64,000 nt of DNA, taken from NCBI RefSeq assembly GCF_018069865.1, contig NZ_JAGQDG010000002.1:660929-724928 (forward strand). Reading direction: 5' to 3'. The stretch is from Ideonella paludis (lineage in GTDB: Bacteria; Pseudomonadota; Gammaproteobacteria; Burkholderiales; Burkholderiaceae_C). A model generated the notes under the pieces. The model was given only the letters and a program-made list of their open reading frames with translations, did no database searches and had not been told where the DNA came from. This document shows positions 19,249 through 29,869 of the stretch, piece after piece. A program made the translations under genes and the position numbers. Each line of letters begins with the position of its first letter. Position 1 is the stretch's first letter.

Positions 19249-19908
19249 TCAAAAGCTCTTTCGAATCCGCTGCCCCTGCATGTTGAGGACCACGGACTTG
19301 GGCTCAATCTGCTCCAGCACCAACCCTGGGCCGAGCACATCACCTTCGCGCATCACTTGATCGTTGATGATCACCATGCGTGCGCTCGGATCGCTGGAAT
19401 GCATGGCACCGCCCCAGACCAGCTTTGAGAGGGCTTGCTGCTGTGCTGTCGTCATGTCCGCCCACTTGATCACACGCTCGCTTCCCGACACCGCCTGTGA
19501 AGGCGGCTTGGGCACTTTTGGCTTAGTCAGCGGCGCAGGTGTCGACGCCACGGCAGAGGGTGCTCGCAGTGCCGGCGCAGGCGCAGGAGGCGCCGGCACG
19601 ATCGTGGGGGGGGCAACAAGCTGAGACGCCGCTGTGGGCGGTATCACCGGCAAGGCCGCCGCCACTGTTTGATCGGGGGTCGGAGTCGGCGCAGGACGCT
19701 CCGAAGGAGCAGCGACGCGCCACAGCCACAAGCCAGCGCCGACGCAGACCACCACCAAAAAGCCGGCCAGCAGCCATCGGCTTGCGGGCCACGCTTTGGC
19801 GTCAATCTCCGGAGCGCTTGGCACCCAGGCTTGGCTGCGCAGGCTCGGCACACGGCCTTGCTCACGCTCTGCTTCCGCTTTCTTTAGAGCTTCGAGGATG
19901 TAGGACAT
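19249..19908 (-). CDS. gspB: general secretion pathway protein GspB-like
   Basis: 219 residues. The start MSYILEALKKAEAEREQGRVP is the GspB/ExeB family signature. A membrane helix (about 44-65, WLLAGFLVVVCVGAGLWLW) and a long Pro/Ala linker follow, then a C-terminal periplasmic domain near 150-219 (INDQVMREGDVLGPGLVLEQ and VVLNMQGQRIRKSF). With GspA it helps insert the type II secretin through peptidoglycan. It lies 2 bases after the gspA stop. The rest of the secretion system is not in the window. Confidence 0.88.
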   Translation of the reverse strand: MSYILEALKKAEAEREQGRVPSLRSQAWVPSAPEIDAKAWPASRWLLAGFLVVVCVGAGLWLWRVAAPSERPAPTPTPDQTVAAALPVIPPTAASQLVAPPTIVPAPPAPAPALRAPSAVASTPAPLTKPKVPKPPSQAVSGSERVIKWADMTTAQQQALSKLVWGGAMHSSDPSARMVIINDQVMREGDVLGPGLVLEQIEPKSVVLNMQGQRIRKSF

Positions 19909-19910
19909 AT

Positions 19911-21620
19911 TCAGCGCTCCTCGCCCAAGCGAGGCTCCTTCACTGCCATCGCGCGATTCAGCAGCATCAGCGTTTGCACATTGCCTTTGCCATCCGGACG
20001 CAAGCCCTGCGCCGCTTGAAACGCGTAGATGGCCGCACTGACCTCGCCGCCAGCGCCGGAGGCCGCCTTAGGCGCCACACCCAACTGGCGCAAGGCCGCT
20101 TGTATGCCCTTGAGGGCAGCCGCATCGTCGCGCTGAGCCCAGGCTTCGGAGGTGCGCCAGAGGGTCACGAATTCGCCGCGCCAATGGGGGGCCAGATCGA
20201 TCCAACGCACCCAGAGTTGCCCATCTTTGTGTTGCACCAAGGCTTGATCAGGCCTCATCCCCCACAACAGCACTTGGCCTTTGGCGCCACTCTCATCTTG
20301 CAACAGCAGCATCACGGGGCGGTCCAGGAGGCGGATCAGTTGGGTGCTGCCGTAGGCCCGGAAGCAGCGTAGAGACTGCGCGACGGCCTGCTCACACACA
20401 TCGCCTTTGCTCACCTGCCCACCCCAACGCTCGACCAACAGGCCCAGCGGTGTGGCCTCTTGCTTCCACCATTGGCCGCGTTCCGGCATCGCGCCAAGCG
20501 CAGCCGAAGCGGCCACGGCAGGCTGCTTTGTCTGCAAATCATCCGCGGAGGCCACGGTGAGCTCAGCCGCCACCGCGGGCTTGAGAGGCCCCGAAGCGGT
20601 GGTTGGGGAAGACGCTGAGCCTTCAGGCGGCAGCTTGGGCTTGCCCTGCGGCAGTGTCAGCGTCTCCACCGTGCGCGATGGCCCGTGATTCGGCCACCAC
20701 CACACCGCAGCAAGACCCAGACTCAGCAGGCCAGCACCCAGGCCCCCGAACACCCCAAAACGCCCCAACCAAGACGTTTGCGATGCCGAGGCAGCACGCG
20801 GGCGTGCAAACACCTCCAACGCCGCTTTGTCGACCATGTGGCGATCGATGGTCTTGAGGCCCAGCGCATAAGCCCCCAGCAGGGCTCGGTCACACAGCAG
20901 GTTGATGCGGCGCGGCACGCCCTTGGTGAGTTGCTGGATGCGCGCCAAGGCTCGCGGCTCGAAGGGCGACGGGCCTTGCCAGCCGGCGACCGAGAGGCGA
21001 TGCTGCACGTACTGATGCGTCTCGGCGGGCGACAAAGCCTCGAGGTGAAACTGGGCCACCACGCGCTGAGAGAGCTGCTCCAACTCGGGCCTGGCCAATA
21101 TGTCGCGCAATTCGGGCTGACCAATCAGGATGATTTGTAAGAGCTTGCGCTCGGCCGTCTCCAGGTTGGTGAGAAGACGCAATTGCTCCAGCACCGGGGC
21201 GCTGAGACTCTGCGCCTCGTCGATGATCAGCACGCAAGAGCGCCCGGCTGCATGCTCCTGCAGCAAAAAGGTGTTGAGCGCATCCACCATGCCCTTGGTG
21301 GAGCCTGGCGTCTGCGGTGCCTCTGGCAGCGCCACGCCAAACTCTTGGCAGACGGTCTGCAGCAGCTCGTCCACCGTCAGGCTGGGGTTGAAGATATAGG
21401 CCACCGTGCACTGCGGCGGCAACTGCTCCAAGAAGCAGCGACACACAGTGGTTTTGCCGGCGCCAATGTCACCGCTGAGGAGCACAAAGCCGCCGCCCGC
21501 ACCCACGCCCCAGAGCAGATGTGCCAAGGCATCCCGGTGGCGCTCGCTCATATAAAGGTAGCGCGGATCCGGTGCGATGGAGAAAGGGGTCTGGCTCAGC
21601 CCGAAGAACTTGGCGTACAT
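19911..21620 (-). CDS. gspA: GspA/ExeA-like AAA ATPase with peptidoglycan-binding domain
   Basis: 569 residues. The start MYAKFFGLSQTPFSIAPDPRYLYMS is classic ExeA. The AAA ATPase domain (about 30-265) has Walker A GDIGAGKTT and Walker B CVLIIDEAQSL. One membrane helix lies near 285-310 (FGGLGAGLLSLGLAAVWWW). A variable periplasmic part and a C-terminal peptidoglycan-binding-like segment follow (IYAFQAAQGLRPDGKGNVQT, about 530-550). The family moves or remodels peptidoglycan for secretin assembly. Upstream lies metW in the same direction. Confidence 0.9.
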   Translation of the reverse strand: MYAKFFGLSQTPFSIAPDPRYLYMSERHRDALAHLLWGVGAGGGFVLLSGDIGAGKTTVCRCFLEQLPPQCTVAYIFNPSLTVDELLQTVCQEFGVALPEAPQTPGSTKGMVDALNTFLLQEHAAGRSCVLIIDEAQSLSAPVLEQLRLLTNLETAERKLLQIILIGQPELRDILARPELEQLSQRVVAQFHLEALSPAETHQYVQHRLSVAGWQGPSPFEPRALARIQQLTKGVPRRINLLCDRALLGAYALGLKTIDRHMVDKAALEVFARPRAASASQTSWLGRFGVFGGLGAGLLSLGLAAVWWWPNHGPSRTVETLTLPQGKPKLPPEGSASSPTTASGPLKPAVAAELTVASADDLQTKQPAVAASAALGAMPERGQWWKQEATPLGLLVERWGGQVSKGDVCEQAVAQSLRCFRAYGSTQLIRLLDRPVMLLLQDESGAKGQVLLWGMRPDQALVQHKDGQLWVRWIDLAPHWRGEFVTLWRTSEAWAQRDDAAALKGIQAALRQLGVAPKAASGAGGEVSAAIYAFQAAQGLRPDGKGNVQTLMLLNRAMAVKEPRLGEER

Positions 21621-21668
21621 GGCAGGCGGGAGGATACCTTCCCGGAAGAGAAGGGTCTGGGGCGGGAC

Positions 21669-22253
21669 CTAAACTTGCTCGAACTTGAAGACCGCCACGC
21701 TGGCCAGCAGATTGGGCCAAGTACGGATCACTTCTCCGCCGCTCAAGCCAAAGCTGTCGGTCACCGCCAGTCCGTTCTTGCCCGCCAACACCTCAAAGTC
21801 CGCGAAGGTACTGACACGAATATTGGGCGTGTCGTACCACTGGTAGGGCAAGGCCTTGGTCACGGGCATGCGTCCGCGCATCACACTCAGCCGGTTGGGC
21901 CAATGGGCAAAGTTGGGGAAGCTGACGATGCCAATGCGGCCAACCCGTGCTGTCTCGCGCAGCATATGCTCGGTGTTCCGCAGGTGTTGCAAGGTCTCCA
22001 GTTGCAGCACCACATCGAAGCTGTGGTCGTCGAACAGCTTCAAGCCCTCTTCGAGGTTGAGCTGAATCACATTCACGCCGCGCTGTGCACAGGCCAGCAC
22101 ATTGGCATCATCGATCTCGATGCCATAGCCACTGCAGCCGCGGTGCTGCTGCAGGTGGGCCAACAACTCGCCTTGCCCACAGCCCAAATCCAGCACCCGT
22201 GAGCCCTCGGGCACCAGACGGGCGATGACCTCCAAGTCCTTGCGCTCACTCAT
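21669..22253 (-). CDS. metW: methionine biosynthesis protein MetW
   Basis: 194 residues. SAM-dependent methyltransferase fold ([51 protein letters not shown]). MetW is coupled to MetX in many proteobacteria and is needed for full homoserine acyltransferase activity in some; its exact role is unclear. It overlaps the metX stop by 8 bases, so the two are co-translated and share the riboswitch. Confidence 0.95.
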   Translation of the reverse strand: MSERKDLEVIARLVPEGSRVLDLGCGQGELLAHLQQHRGCSGYGIEIDDANVLACAQRGVNVIQLNLEEGLKLFDDHSFDVVLQLETLQHLRNTEHMLRETARVGRIGIVSFPNFAHWPNRLSVMRGRMPVTKALPYQWYDTPNIRVSTFADFEVLAGKNGLAVTDSFGLSGGEVIRTWPNLLASVAVFKFEQV

Positions 22254-23397
22254 CTTGGCCTCCGGTCTTCAAGCTGGCCGCAATGCGCTGAAAGTAAGCG
22301 CGCATCACACCGTGGTAGCGCGGGTCCTCCAGCAGAAAGGCGTCGTGGCCATGGGGGGCATCGATCTCGGCGTAGCTCACGTCGATACGGTTATCTACCA
22401 GCGCCTTGACGATCTCGCGCGAGCGGGCCGGGGAGAACCGCCAGTCGGTGGTGAAGCTCACCACCAGAAACTTGTGTTGGCGCGCGATGGCGAAGGCACG
22501 GGAGAGGTCTCCGCCATGTTCACGGGCAGGGTCAAAGTAGTCCAGCGCACGGGTGATCAGCAAATAGGTGTTGGCGTCGAAGTACTCGCTGAACTTATCG
22601 CCCTGATGACGCAAGTAGCTCTCGATCTGAAACTCAATGTCCTGGGTGGAATAGGCCGGGCCGCCCGCCCGCATATCGCGGCCAAACTTGGCCTCCATCG
22701 AGTCATCACTCAAGTAGGTGATGTGGCCGATCATCCGGGCCACCCGCAAACCGCGCTTTGGCACAACGCCATGCTCGTAAAAGTGTCCGCCATGAAAATC
22801 AGGATCGGTGATGATGGCGCGACGGGCCACCTCGTTAAAGGCAATGTTTTGTGCGGACAGGTTGGGCGCGGTGGCCACCGCCACGCAGTAGCGCAGGCGC
22901 TCGGGGTAGCGCAGCGTCCACGCCAGCGCCTGCATACCGCCCAAGCTGCCGCCCAATACAGCGGCCAATTGCCGAATGCCCAAGCGCTCAATCAAGCGCG
23001 CTTGCGCATCGACCCAGTCCTCGACCGTCACGACCGGAAAGTCAGCCCCATAGGGCTTACCGGTTTGCGGGTTCAGGTGCATGGGGCCGGTTGAACCGAA
23101 GCAAGACCCAAGGTTGTTGATGCCAATCACAAAGAAGTGATTGGTGTCCAGCGGCTTGCCGGGGCCCACCAAGTTATCCCACCAGCCTTCGCTGCGCTCT
23201 TGGCCCGCGTATTCGCCCGCCACATGGTGCGAGGCATTCAGCGCATGGCAGACCAGCACCGCGTTGCTGGCATCAGCGTTCAGCGTGCCGTAGGTTTCGT
23301 AGTGAAGTGTGTAGTGGCCCAGCGTCGCCCCACTGCGAAGCGCAAGTGGCGTGTCGAAGGACATTTGCTGAGGCAAGACCGTGCCAACTGAGGCCAT
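22246..23397 (-). CDS. metX: homoserine O-acyltransferase
   Basis: 383 residues from the ATG at 23397. The frame extends 59 codons upstream, but that stretch is the riboswitch and terminator, so it is not coding. Alpha/beta-hydrolase fold: nucleophile Ser in [10 protein letters not shown], late acid/base pair in [18 protein letters not shown]. It acylates homoserine in the first committed step of methionine synthesis. Related betaproteobacterial enzymes often use succinyl-CoA rather than acetyl-CoA; the donor cannot be settled here. An AGGA-like ribosome site lies 5 bases past the terminator stem region. Confidence 0.95.
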   Translation of the reverse strand: MASVGTVLPQQMSFDTPLALRSGATLGHYTLHYETYGTLNADASNAVLVCHALNASHHVAGEYAGQERSEGWWDNLVGPGKPLDTNHFFVIGINNLGSCFGSTGPMHLNPQTGKPYGADFPVVTVEDWVDAQARLIERLGIRQLAAVLGGSLGGMQALAWTLRYPERLRYCVAVATAPNLSAQNIAFNEVARRAIITDPDFHGGHFYEHGVVPKRGLRVARMIGHITYLSDDSMEAKFGRDMRAGGPAYSTQDIEFQIESYLRHQGDKFSEYFDANTYLLITRALDYFDPAREHGGDLSRAFAIARQHKFLVVSFTTDWRFSPARSREIVKALVDNRIDVSYAEIDAPHGHDAFLLEDPRYHGVMRAYFQRIAASLKTGGQDE

Positions 23398-23418
23398 GAA
23401 GGACATCCTGAACCTGAC

Positions 23419-23456
23419 AAAAAAACCCGGCGCCGCAAAGATGGCGGACACCGGGT
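23419..23456 (-). terminator. intrinsic terminator between riboswitch and metX
   Basis: On the minus strand, ACCCGGTGTCCGC pairs with GCGGCGCCGGGT across a short loop (one bulge, one wobble), followed by seven T. It lies 11 bases after the aptamer and about 20 bases before the metX ATG, so it is an attenuator rather than a gene-end terminator. Confidence 0.88.
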
Positions 23457-23466
23457 TGATCGGATG

Positions 23467-23520
23467 TCCCTCTTTAGCGGCATTTATTGAAGCGCCCGCA
23501 ATCCGGAACAAATCGGCGCT
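23467..23520 (-). promoter_or_regulatory. SAM-II riboswitch (metX leader)
   Basis: The minus strand reads AGCGCCGATTT, then CCGGATTGCGGGCGCT, then AATAAATGCCGCTAAAGAGGG. This matches the SAM-II aptamer block by block: P1 arms AGCGCC/GGCGCT, the U-rich GATTT, ATTGC before the returning P1 strand, the ATAAATG segment, and the pseudoknot end GCTAAAGAGGG. S-adenosylmethionine binding should favour the downstream terminator or hide the ribosome site, lowering MetX/MetW. SAM-II is known chiefly from alphaproteobacteria, so a copy here with an obvious terminator is noteworthy. Confidence 0.92.
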
Positions 23521-23532
23521 GAAACACCCGTG

Positions 23533-23538
23533 AGTATA
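23533..23538 (-). promoter_or_regulatory. probable -10 of the metX promoter
   Basis: TATACT on the minus strand (five of six matches) would start RNA about 7 bases later, just ahead of the SAM-II aptamer. No good -35 is visible at 17-bp spacing. Confidence 0.45.
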
Positions 23539-23570
23539 AGCAATGCGCGGCCCTTGAGGGCTGCATGCCC

Positions 23571-25115
23571 TCATTGACTGTAGACACTGATCGCGTCGTT
23601 CAGTCGAACGCTTTGCTGCTTGAGGCTTTCGGCGGCAGCCGCAGACTGCTCGACCAGCGCGGCATTTTGTTGGGTCATGCGGTCCAACTCTGACACCGCC
23701 TGGCCGACCTGTCCGATGCCGGAGTTTTGTTCCTTGGAGGCCACGGATATCTCCGCAATCAACTCCGAGACATGCCGCACATGCTGGACGATGTCTTCCA
23801 TGGTGCGCCCCGCTTGGTCCACGAGCTGAGCACCACCCTCCACTTTTTCCGCGCTGTTGGTGATGAGTTGTTTGATTTCCTTGGCGGCGGCGGCACTGCG
23901 CTGGGCCAGCGTTCTGACCTCTGCGGCGACCACCGCAAAGCCACGCCCTTGCTCCCCTGCTCGGGCAGCTTCCACGGCGGCGTTCAGCGCCAGGATATTG
24001 GTCTGAAACGCAATGCCGTCAATCACCCCAATGATGTCGGAGATGCGCCGAGAACTTGCTGTGATGTCACTCATCACCGACACCACTTGTCCGACCAAGT
24101 CCCCGCCTTCTGCCGCAACCTGGCGCGCTGTGCCCGCCAGTGTCGTGGCTTGCACGGCAGAGTCGGCGTTGTGCTTGACGGTGGCGCTGATCTGCTCCAT
24201 GGCCGAGGCGGTTTGCTGCAGATTGGACGCGGCCTGTTCGGTGCGCGCACTGAGGTCTGCATTGCCCGTGGCGATCTCCTGGCTGGCAATCTGCATGCCC
24301 GAGGCCTGTTCGCCCACATCGTCAATCAAGGAGCGAAGGTTCAGTGCAGCTTGATTGATGGACCTCAACACCATGCCTACCTCATCCACACGGTCCAAGG
24401 CGACGCCCGTGCCACCTTGGCCCGAGGCCACCTCTTGAGCCTCCCGCTGAACCAGTTGCATGGGCGTGGAGATTTGCTGCTGCAACCAAAGGGTGGTGAG
24501 CAACATGACCAGCGCGGCCAGCACACTGGCCTGCAAGGCCAACGGCATAGGGCACAGCGCAAACAGCCCCGCTGAGATAAGCACGGTCGCACCGAGCGTG
24601 GCCAGACGAATTCGTGTGGCCAAAGAAGCCGTCTTCAAGAGGGTCAGAAAGGCCAGGCTTCCGCGTCGCACCAAGACACCTTGGTGAAACTTCCACGCAC
24701 TCATGGCCCCCTGACGCATGCGCGCATACAGGGCCTCCGCCTGCTGAACCTCCTCGCGGGTCGGCGTCGTGCGCACGGACATATAGCCCTTGAGCTGCCC
24801 CTGACGCCGCACTGGCGCCGCATTGGCACGCACCCAGTAGTGGTCACCATCCTTGCGACGATTCTTCACCAAGGCTGTCCAAGAGCGCCCTGCTTTGAGC
24901 GTCGCCCACATGTCCGCAAATGCCTCGGCCGGCATGTCCGGATGCCGCACCATATTGTGGGGTTGGCCCAGCAGTTCGTCACGCTCGTAGCCGCTGACCT
25001 GGATAAAGGCGGCGTTCGCATACGTGATGCGACTGTCCACATCGGTGGTGGACATCAGTGTCTGGCCAGGCGCCAAAGCATATTCACGTTGGCTGACAGG
25101 CTGGTTATCGCGCAT
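23571..25115 (-). CDS. PAS-domain methyl-accepting chemotaxis protein (Aer-like)
   Basis: 514 residues from ATG at 25115, 8 bases after a GGGAG site. An N-terminal PAS domain (about 10-120: [39 protein letters not shown]) is followed by two close membrane helices (about 175-215), a HAMP-like segment and a long methyl-accepting signalling domain. The hairpin tip reads [16 protein letters not shown]. The PAS type resembles Aer redox or energy-taxis receptors, with the sensor in the cytoplasm. No C-terminal NWETF-like receptor tail is present. The 175-base upstream gap to gltA shows only the terminator noted. Confidence 0.93.
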   Translation of the reverse strand: MRDNQPVSQREYALAPGQTLMSTTDVDSRITYANAAFIQVSGYERDELLGQPHNMVRHPDMPAEAFADMWATLKAGRSWTALVKNRRKDGDHYWVRANAAPVRRQGQLKGYMSVRTTPTREEVQQAEALYARMRQGAMSAWKFHQGVLVRRGSLAFLTLLKTASLATRIRLATLGATVLISAGLFALCPMPLALQASVLAALVMLLTTLWLQQQISTPMQLVQREAQEVASGQGGTGVALDRVDEVGMVLRSINQAALNLRSLIDDVGEQASGMQIASQEIATGNADLSARTEQAASNLQQTASAMEQISATVKHNADSAVQATTLAGTARQVAAEGGDLVGQVVSVMSDITASSRRISDIIGVIDGIAFQTNILALNAAVEAARAGEQGRGFAVVAAEVRTLAQRSAAAAKEIKQLITNSAEKVEGGAQLVDQAGRTMEDIVQHVRHVSELIAEISVASKEQNSGIGQVGQAVSELDRMTQQNAALVEQSAAAAESLKQQSVRLNDAISVYSQ

Positions 25116-25291
25116 GCAAATGTCTCCCAAGGCTACCGACTTTCAGTGTGCTGCGCACGACGTCACCGTCACCTGAAGAAAACCATCAGGCGCTTCACTG
25201 GGGAATTGTCTGCAGGCCCGTCACCCTGAATTGCGATAAATCAAGCCCATTGCGACCCGCTTCTTCACGCGTCAAGCCTGAAGTGGGCATG

Positions 25292-25318
25292 AAAAAAGCC
25301 ACCCGAAGGTGGCCTTTT
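25292..25318. terminator. bidirectional intrinsic terminator after gltA
   Basis: GCCACC-CGAA-GGTGGC with AAAAAA on its left and CTTTT on its right. Read on the minus strand it ends in six T, serving the sdh-gltA operon. Confidence 0.88.
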
Positions 25319-25334
25319 GTCAGCGATCGGCAGC

Positions 25335-26645
25335 TCAGCGCTGAGCGATGGGCTTGACGTCGCGGGATGCAGCACCCACGAACAACTGACGCGGACGACC
25401 GATCTTGTACTCGGGGTCGCCAATCATTTCGTTCAGCTGGGCAATCCAGCCCACGGTACGTGCCAGGGCGAAGATGGCCGTGAACAGGGGCACGGGGATG
25501 CCAATGGCGCGCTGCACGATGCCCGAGTAGAAGTCCACGTTCGGGTAGAGCTTGCGAGCGACGAAGTATTCGTCTTCCAGCGCAATCTTCTCCAGCTCCA
25601 TGGCCAGCTTGAACATGGGGTCGTTGTGCAAGCCCAGTTCGTTCAACACTTCGTGGCAGGTTTCGCGCATCAGCTTGGCGCGCGGGTCGTAGTTCTTATA
25701 GACGCGGTGGCCAAAACCCATCAGCTTGACGCCAGAGTTCTTGTCCTTGACCTGCTTGATGAACTCGCCAATCTTGGCCACGCCACCCTGGTTCTGGATG
25801 TCGGCCAGCATGTTCAGGCACGCTTCGTTGGCGCCACCGTGAGCCGGGCCCCACAAGCAGGCCACACCTGCGGCAATGGCGGCAAAGGGGTTGGTGCCCG
25901 ACGAGCCGCACAGACGCACGGTCGAGGTCGAGGCGTTTTGCTCGTGGTCGGCGTGCAGGGTGAAAATGCGGTCCATGGCGCGCACCAGCACGTCATTGGG
26001 CTTGTACTCTTCGCACGGCGTGGCGAACATCATGCGCATGAAGTTGCCTGCGTAAGACAGGTCATTCTTCGGGTAGATGTAGGGCTGGCCGACGGTGTAC
26101 TTGTAGGCCATGGCCACGAGTGTGGGCATCTTGGCGATCAGGCGGATCGCGGCGATTTCACGGTGCTCGGGGTTATTGATGTCGGTGCTGTCGTGATAGA
26201 AGGCCGACAGTGCGCCCACCAAGCCCGTCATCACGGCCATCGGGTGCGCGTCGCGGCGGAAGCCGCGCAGGAAGAACTGCATTTGCTCGTTGACCATGGT
26301 GTGATTGGTCACACGGGCCACGAACTCTTCCTTCTGGCTGGCGTTGGGCAGCTCTCCGTACAGCAGCAGGTAGCAGGTTTCGAGGTAGTCGCAGTTCACG
26401 GCCAACTGCTCGATGGGGTAGCCGCGGTACAGCAGCTCGCCCTTGTCGCCATCGATGTAAGTGATGGTCGAGTTGCAAGACGCAGTGGACAGGAAGCCGG
26501 GGTCGTAGGTGAACTTACCGGTTTGGCCGTAGAGCTTACGGATGTCGATCACGTCAGGGCCGATGGTGCCCTTGTAGATCGGCAGATCCATGGCGGGGCT
26601 GCCGTCGGAGAACGACAGGGTGGCTTTCACGTCAGACGGGGTCAT
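25335..26645 (-). CDS. gltA: citrate synthase
   Basis: 436 residues, typical of type II (hexameric, NADH-inhibited) citrate synthase. It condenses oxaloacetate and acetyl-CoA. The ATG at 26645 follows GAAAGGACT, a good ribosome site. Catalytic histidines are in [12 protein letters not shown] and [15 protein letters not shown], with Asp in the late VDFYSG. The beta-rich N-terminal extension (about 1-50) is the type II mark. It is the last gene of sdhCDAB-sdhE-gltA, so entry of acetyl-CoA and the succinate step are produced together. Confidence 0.98.
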   Translation of the reverse strand: MTPSDVKATLSFSDGSPAMDLPIYKGTIGPDVIDIRKLYGQTGKFTYDPGFLSTASCNSTITYIDGDKGELLYRGYPIEQLAVNCDYLETCYLLLYGELPNASQKEEFVARVTNHTMVNEQMQFFLRGFRRDAHPMAVMTGLVGALSAFYHDSTDINNPEHREIAAIRLIAKMPTLVAMAYKYTVGQPYIYPKNDLSYAGNFMRMMFATPCEEYKPNDVLVRAMDRIFTLHADHEQNASTSTVRLCGSSGTNPFAAIAAGVACLWGPAHGGANEACLNMLADIQNQGGVAKIGEFIKQVKDKNSGVKLMGFGHRVYKNYDPRAKLMRETCHEVLNELGLHNDPMFKLAMELEKIALEDEYFVARKLYPNVDFYSGIVQRAIGIPVPLFTAIFALARTVGWIAQLNEMIGDPEYKIGRPRQLFVGAASRDVKPIAQR

Positions 26646-26673
26646 CGTCGAGTCCTTTCTAAGAATGCGTTGT

Positions 26674-26943
26674 TCAACCAGGCTGGCGCAGGAGCACAAG
26701 TACATCCCGCACCTCGGCCCGGTCGAGGTCGCCCTCAGGATCCTTCCGCGCAAGCAGCAGGTCCAAGAGGTCGTTATCGGCCAGGTCCATCAAGTGCTGA
26801 AGGCCTTCCACCTGAGACAGCGTGAGGCTGTGCTCATATCGGCGAAAAAACCGTTCCACAAACAGATCGTTTTCAAGCAGCCCCCGACGGCAGCGCCATT
26901 TCAGACGGCTGACATCGGTGGGGTTCAAGGGTGCAGTTTCCAT
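26674..26943 (-). CDS. sdhE: succinate dehydrogenase flavinylation factor
   Basis: 89 residues. YgfY/SDHAF2 family, which promotes covalent FAD attachment to SdhA. The defining RGxxE motif is present in [19 protein letters not shown]. The rest is the small helical bundle. It sits between sdhB and gltA, with 28 bases to gltA. Confidence 0.95.
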   Translation of the reverse strand: METAPLNPTDVSRLKWRCRRGLLENDLFVERFFRRYEHSLTLSQVEGLQHLMDLADNDLLDLLLARKDPEGDLDRAEVRDVLVLLRQPG

Positions 26944-26976
26944 GCCTAGGCTTGCTTGAAATTGACCGTTGTCGCT

Positions 26977-27684
26977 TTACACGGCACGACGAACCATCAA
27001 TTCCTTGATCTTGCCGATGGCCTTGGTGGGGTTCAGACCCTTGGGGCAGACATCGACGCAGTTCATGATGGTGTGGCAGCGGAACAGACGGTACGGGTCT
27101 TCGAGGTTGTCGAGACGCGCATTGGTGTCTTGGTCACGGCTGTCCGCAATGAAGCGATAGGCCTGCAGCAGGCCGGCTGGGCCCACAAACTTGTCGGGGT
27201 TCCACCAGAAGCTGGGGCAGCTGGTCGAGCAGCTCGCGCACAAGATGCACTCGTACAGGCCATCCAACTCTTCGCGCTCTTCGGGGGACTGCAGGCGCTC
27301 CTTCTCCGGCGGGCGCTCGTCGTTCACCAGGTAAGGCTTGATCGAGTTGTACTGCTTGAAGAACTGGGTCATGTCCACGATCAGGTCGCGGACCACAGGC
27401 AGGCCAGGCAAGGGGCGCAGCACCACGGTTTGGGGCAGTGTGCGCATATTGGTCAGGCAGGCCAGACCGTTCTTGCCATTGATGTTCATTGCGTCCGAGC
27501 CGCACACGCCTTCACGGCAGGAGCGACGGAAGGACAAGGTGGGGTCCACGGCCTTGAGCTTGACCAGGGCGTCCAGCAGCATGCGTTCATTGCCTTCGAG
27601 TTCGATCTCGATGGTCTGCATGTAAGGCTTGGCGTCCTTATCAGGATCGTAGCGATAGATTTGGAAAGTGCGCTTATCAGCCAT
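26977..27684 (-). CDS. sdhB: succinate dehydrogenase iron-sulfur subunit
   Basis: 235 residues from ATG at 27684. Carries electrons from FAD to quinone through three clusters. Cysteine motifs: [11 protein letters not shown] plus the later CL for [2Fe-2S]; [12 protein letters not shown] for [4Fe-4S]; [17 protein letters not shown] for [3Fe-4S]/[4Fe-4S]. Membrane-associated through SdhC and SdhD. 22 bases separate it from sdhA. Confidence 0.98.
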   Translation of the reverse strand: MADKRTFQIYRYDPDKDAKPYMQTIEIELEGNERMLLDALVKLKAVDPTLSFRRSCREGVCGSDAMNINGKNGLACLTNMRTLPQTVVLRPLPGLPVVRDLIVDMTQFFKQYNSIKPYLVNDERPPEKERLQSPEEREELDGLYECILCASCSTSCPSFWWNPDKFVGPAGLLQAYRFIADSRDQDTNARLDNLEDPYRLFRCHTIMNCVDVCPKGLNPTKAIGKIKELMVRRAV

Positions 27685-27706
27685 GTTGCTTATCCTCTCG
27701 CTGCGA

Positions 27707-29476
27707 TCAGAAAGTACGAACCTTGGGCGGCACCGACTCAACGGTCAGCGGCTGCAGGTTGACGGGCTTGTACTCCAGGCGATTGCCTTCGGAATACCAC
27801 AGCGTGTGCTTCATCCAGTTCGCGTCGTCGCGGTTCGGGAAATCGTCGTGCGCGTGCGCACCACGGCTCTCGGGGCGGGCCGCCGCAGAGATCATGGTGG
27901 CCTTGGCGGCTTCGATCAGGTTGTCGACTTCGAGGGCTTCGATGCGGGCGGTGTTGAACACCTTGGAGGTGTCCTTCAGGCCAATGGCCTTGACGCGCTC
28001 GGCCACCTGCTTGATGGCGGTAACGCCATCGTCCATCAGCTTTTGGGTGCGGAACACGCCGGCATGCTTTTGCATGGTGGCGCGGATGTCGTTGGCCACA
28101 TCCTGGGCGTACTCGCCATTCTTGGCCGAATCCAAGCGTGCCAAACGTGCCAGGGTTTGGTCTGCGGCATCGGCCGGCAGCGGCTTGTGGTTCTTCTGCT
28201 TCAGGGCGCTGGCCACAATGTGGTTGCCTGCCGCCCGACCGAAGACGATCAAGTCCAACAAGGAGTTGGTACCCAAGCGGTTGGCGCCGTGCACCGACAC
28301 GCAAGAGCACTCGCCCACCGCGTACAAGCCATTGACCACATCGTTGTGCTTGCCGTTGCGCGGGATCACCACCTGACCGTTGACGTTGGTGGGGATACCA
28401 CCCATCTGGTAGTGAATGGTAGGCACCACGGGGATCGGCTCCTTGGTGATGTCGACATTGGCGAAGTTGTGGCCAATCTCGAACACCGAAGGCAGACGCT
28501 TCATGATGGTGTCGGCACCCAGGTGGGTCATGTCCAGCAACACATAGTCCTTGTTAGGACCGCAGCCGCGACCTTCCTTGATCTCCTGGTCCATGGAGCG
28601 GGAGACGAAGTCACGCGGCGCCAAGTCTTTCAGGGTCGGCGCATAACGCTCCATGAAGCGCTCGCCATTGGCATTGCGCAAGATCGCGCCTTCGCCGCGG
28701 CAGCCTTCGGTCAGCAACACGCCCGCTCCGGCCACGCCGGTGGGGTGGAACTGCCAAAACTCCATGTCTTCCAGCGGGATGCCGGCACGAGCGGCCATGC
28801 CCAAACCGTCACCGGTGTTGATGAAGGCATTGGTCGACGCAGCGAAGATACGGCCCGCGCCGCCTGTGGCCATCAGCACGGTCTTGGCTTCCAAGATGTG
28901 CAGATCGCCAGTTTCCATCTCCAGGGCAGTGACCCCGACCACATCACCTTCTTGATCACGGATCAGGTCCAGCGCCATCCACTCCACGAAGAAGTTGGTG
29001 CGCGCCTTGACGTTTTGCTGGTAGAGGGTATGCAGCAGCGCATGGCCGGTGCGGTCCGCCGCAGCGCAAGCACGCTGCACGGGCTTTTCACCGTAGTTGG
29101 CGGTGTGGCCACCAAAGGGACGTTGGTAAATGGTGCCGTCGGGGTTGCGGTCGAACGGCATGCCGAAGTGCTCAAGCTCGTAAACGACCTTGGGCGCTTC
29201 GCGGCACATGAACTCGATCGCGTCTTGGTCGCCGAGCCAGTCGGAGCCCTTGACGGTGTCGAAGAAGTGATAGTGCCAGTTGTCTTCCGACATATTGCCC
29301 AAGGAGGCACCGATACCACCCTGAGCCGCCACCGTGTGCGAGCGAGTGGGGAAGACTTTGGACAGCACGGCCACATTGAGGCCGGCCAAGGAGAGTTGCA
29401 GCGAGGCGCGCATGCCAGAGCCACCGGCCCCGACGATGACAACGTCAAACTTGCGCTTGGTGATATTGCTAGTCAT
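27707..29476 (-). CDS. sdhA: succinate dehydrogenase flavoprotein subunit
   Basis: 589 residues; the ATG at 29476 begins [28 protein letters not shown]-binding fold at the N-terminus, with the covalent FAD histidine in [11 protein letters not shown]. Active-site region [11 protein letters not shown], capping domain, and the C-terminal [14 protein letters not shown] are present. It oxidises succinate to fumarate. The frame runs 61 codons further upstream into sdhD, but not as coding sequence. Confidence 0.98.
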   Translation of the reverse strand: MTSNITKRKFDVVIVGAGGSGMRASLQLSLAGLNVAVLSKVFPTRSHTVAAQGGIGASLGNMSEDNWHYHFFDTVKGSDWLGDQDAIEFMCREAPKVVYELEHFGMPFDRNPDGTIYQRPFGGHTANYGEKPVQRACAAADRTGHALLHTLYQQNVKARTNFFVEWMALDLIRDQEGDVVGVTALEMETGDLHILEAKTVLMATGGAGRIFAASTNAFINTGDGLGMAARAGIPLEDMEFWQFHPTGVAGAGVLLTEGCRGEGAILRNANGERFMERYAPTLKDLAPRDFVSRSMDQEIKEGRGCGPNKDYVLLDMTHLGADTIMKRLPSVFEIGHNFANVDITKEPIPVVPTIHYQMGGIPTNVNGQVVIPRNGKHNDVVNGLYAVGECSCVSVHGANRLGTNSLLDLIVFGRAAGNHIVASALKQKNHKPLPADAADQTLARLARLDSAKNGEYAQDVANDIRATMQKHAGVFRTQKLMDDGVTAIKQVAERVKAIGLKDTSKVFNTARIEALEVDNLIEAAKATMISAAARPESRGAHAHDDFPNRDDANWMKHTLWYSEGNRLEYKPVNLQPLTVESVPPKVRTF

Positions 29477-29495
29477 ATTCTTTCTCTCAAGCGCG

Positions 29496-29858
29496 TCACA
29501 GACGCCACAGAACTTGGATGGCCCAGCCGGCACAGCCGACCAGCCAGACGATGGAGAACACCTGCAGCACCAGGCGCAGGCCCACCGGCTTGACGTAGTC
29601 CATCCAGATGTCGCGCACACCCACCCAGGCGTGGTAGGCCAAGGACAGGATGACCACAAAGGTCAAGACCTTCATCCACTGGGCCGAGAAAATGCCGGCC
29701 CATTTGTCGTAGCCGATCTCGCCGGGCATCAGCACCTGGGCCAACACCACAACGGTGAACAAGGCCATCAAAACAGCCGTCACGCGCTGGGCCAGCCAAT
29801 CGCGGAAGCCATAACCAGCGCCAACCACCAGGCGCTTGGATCCATAGTTAATTGCCAT
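29496..29858 (-). CDS. sdhD: succinate dehydrogenase membrane anchor subunit
   Basis: 120 residues with three membrane helices (about 20-42, 58-80, 92-115). The haem/quinone region reads YHAWVGVRDIWMDYVKP, with the expected His and Asp. The ATG at 29858 begins MAINYGSKRLVVGAGYGFRDWL. It lies between sdhC and sdhA with short gaps of 11 and 19 bases. Confidence 0.95.
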   Translation of the reverse strand: MAINYGSKRLVVGAGYGFRDWLAQRVTAVLMALFTVVVLAQVLMPGEIGYDKWAGIFSAQWMKVLTFVVILSLAYHAWVGVRDIWMDYVKPVGLRLVLQVFSIVWLVGCAGWAIQVLWRL

Positions 29859-29869
29859 GGGTGTGTTCC

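Noticed and set aside
23398..23574. Open N-terminal extension of MetX
   Set aside because: The stretch is the SAM-II aptamer and terminator, so it is untranslated leader.
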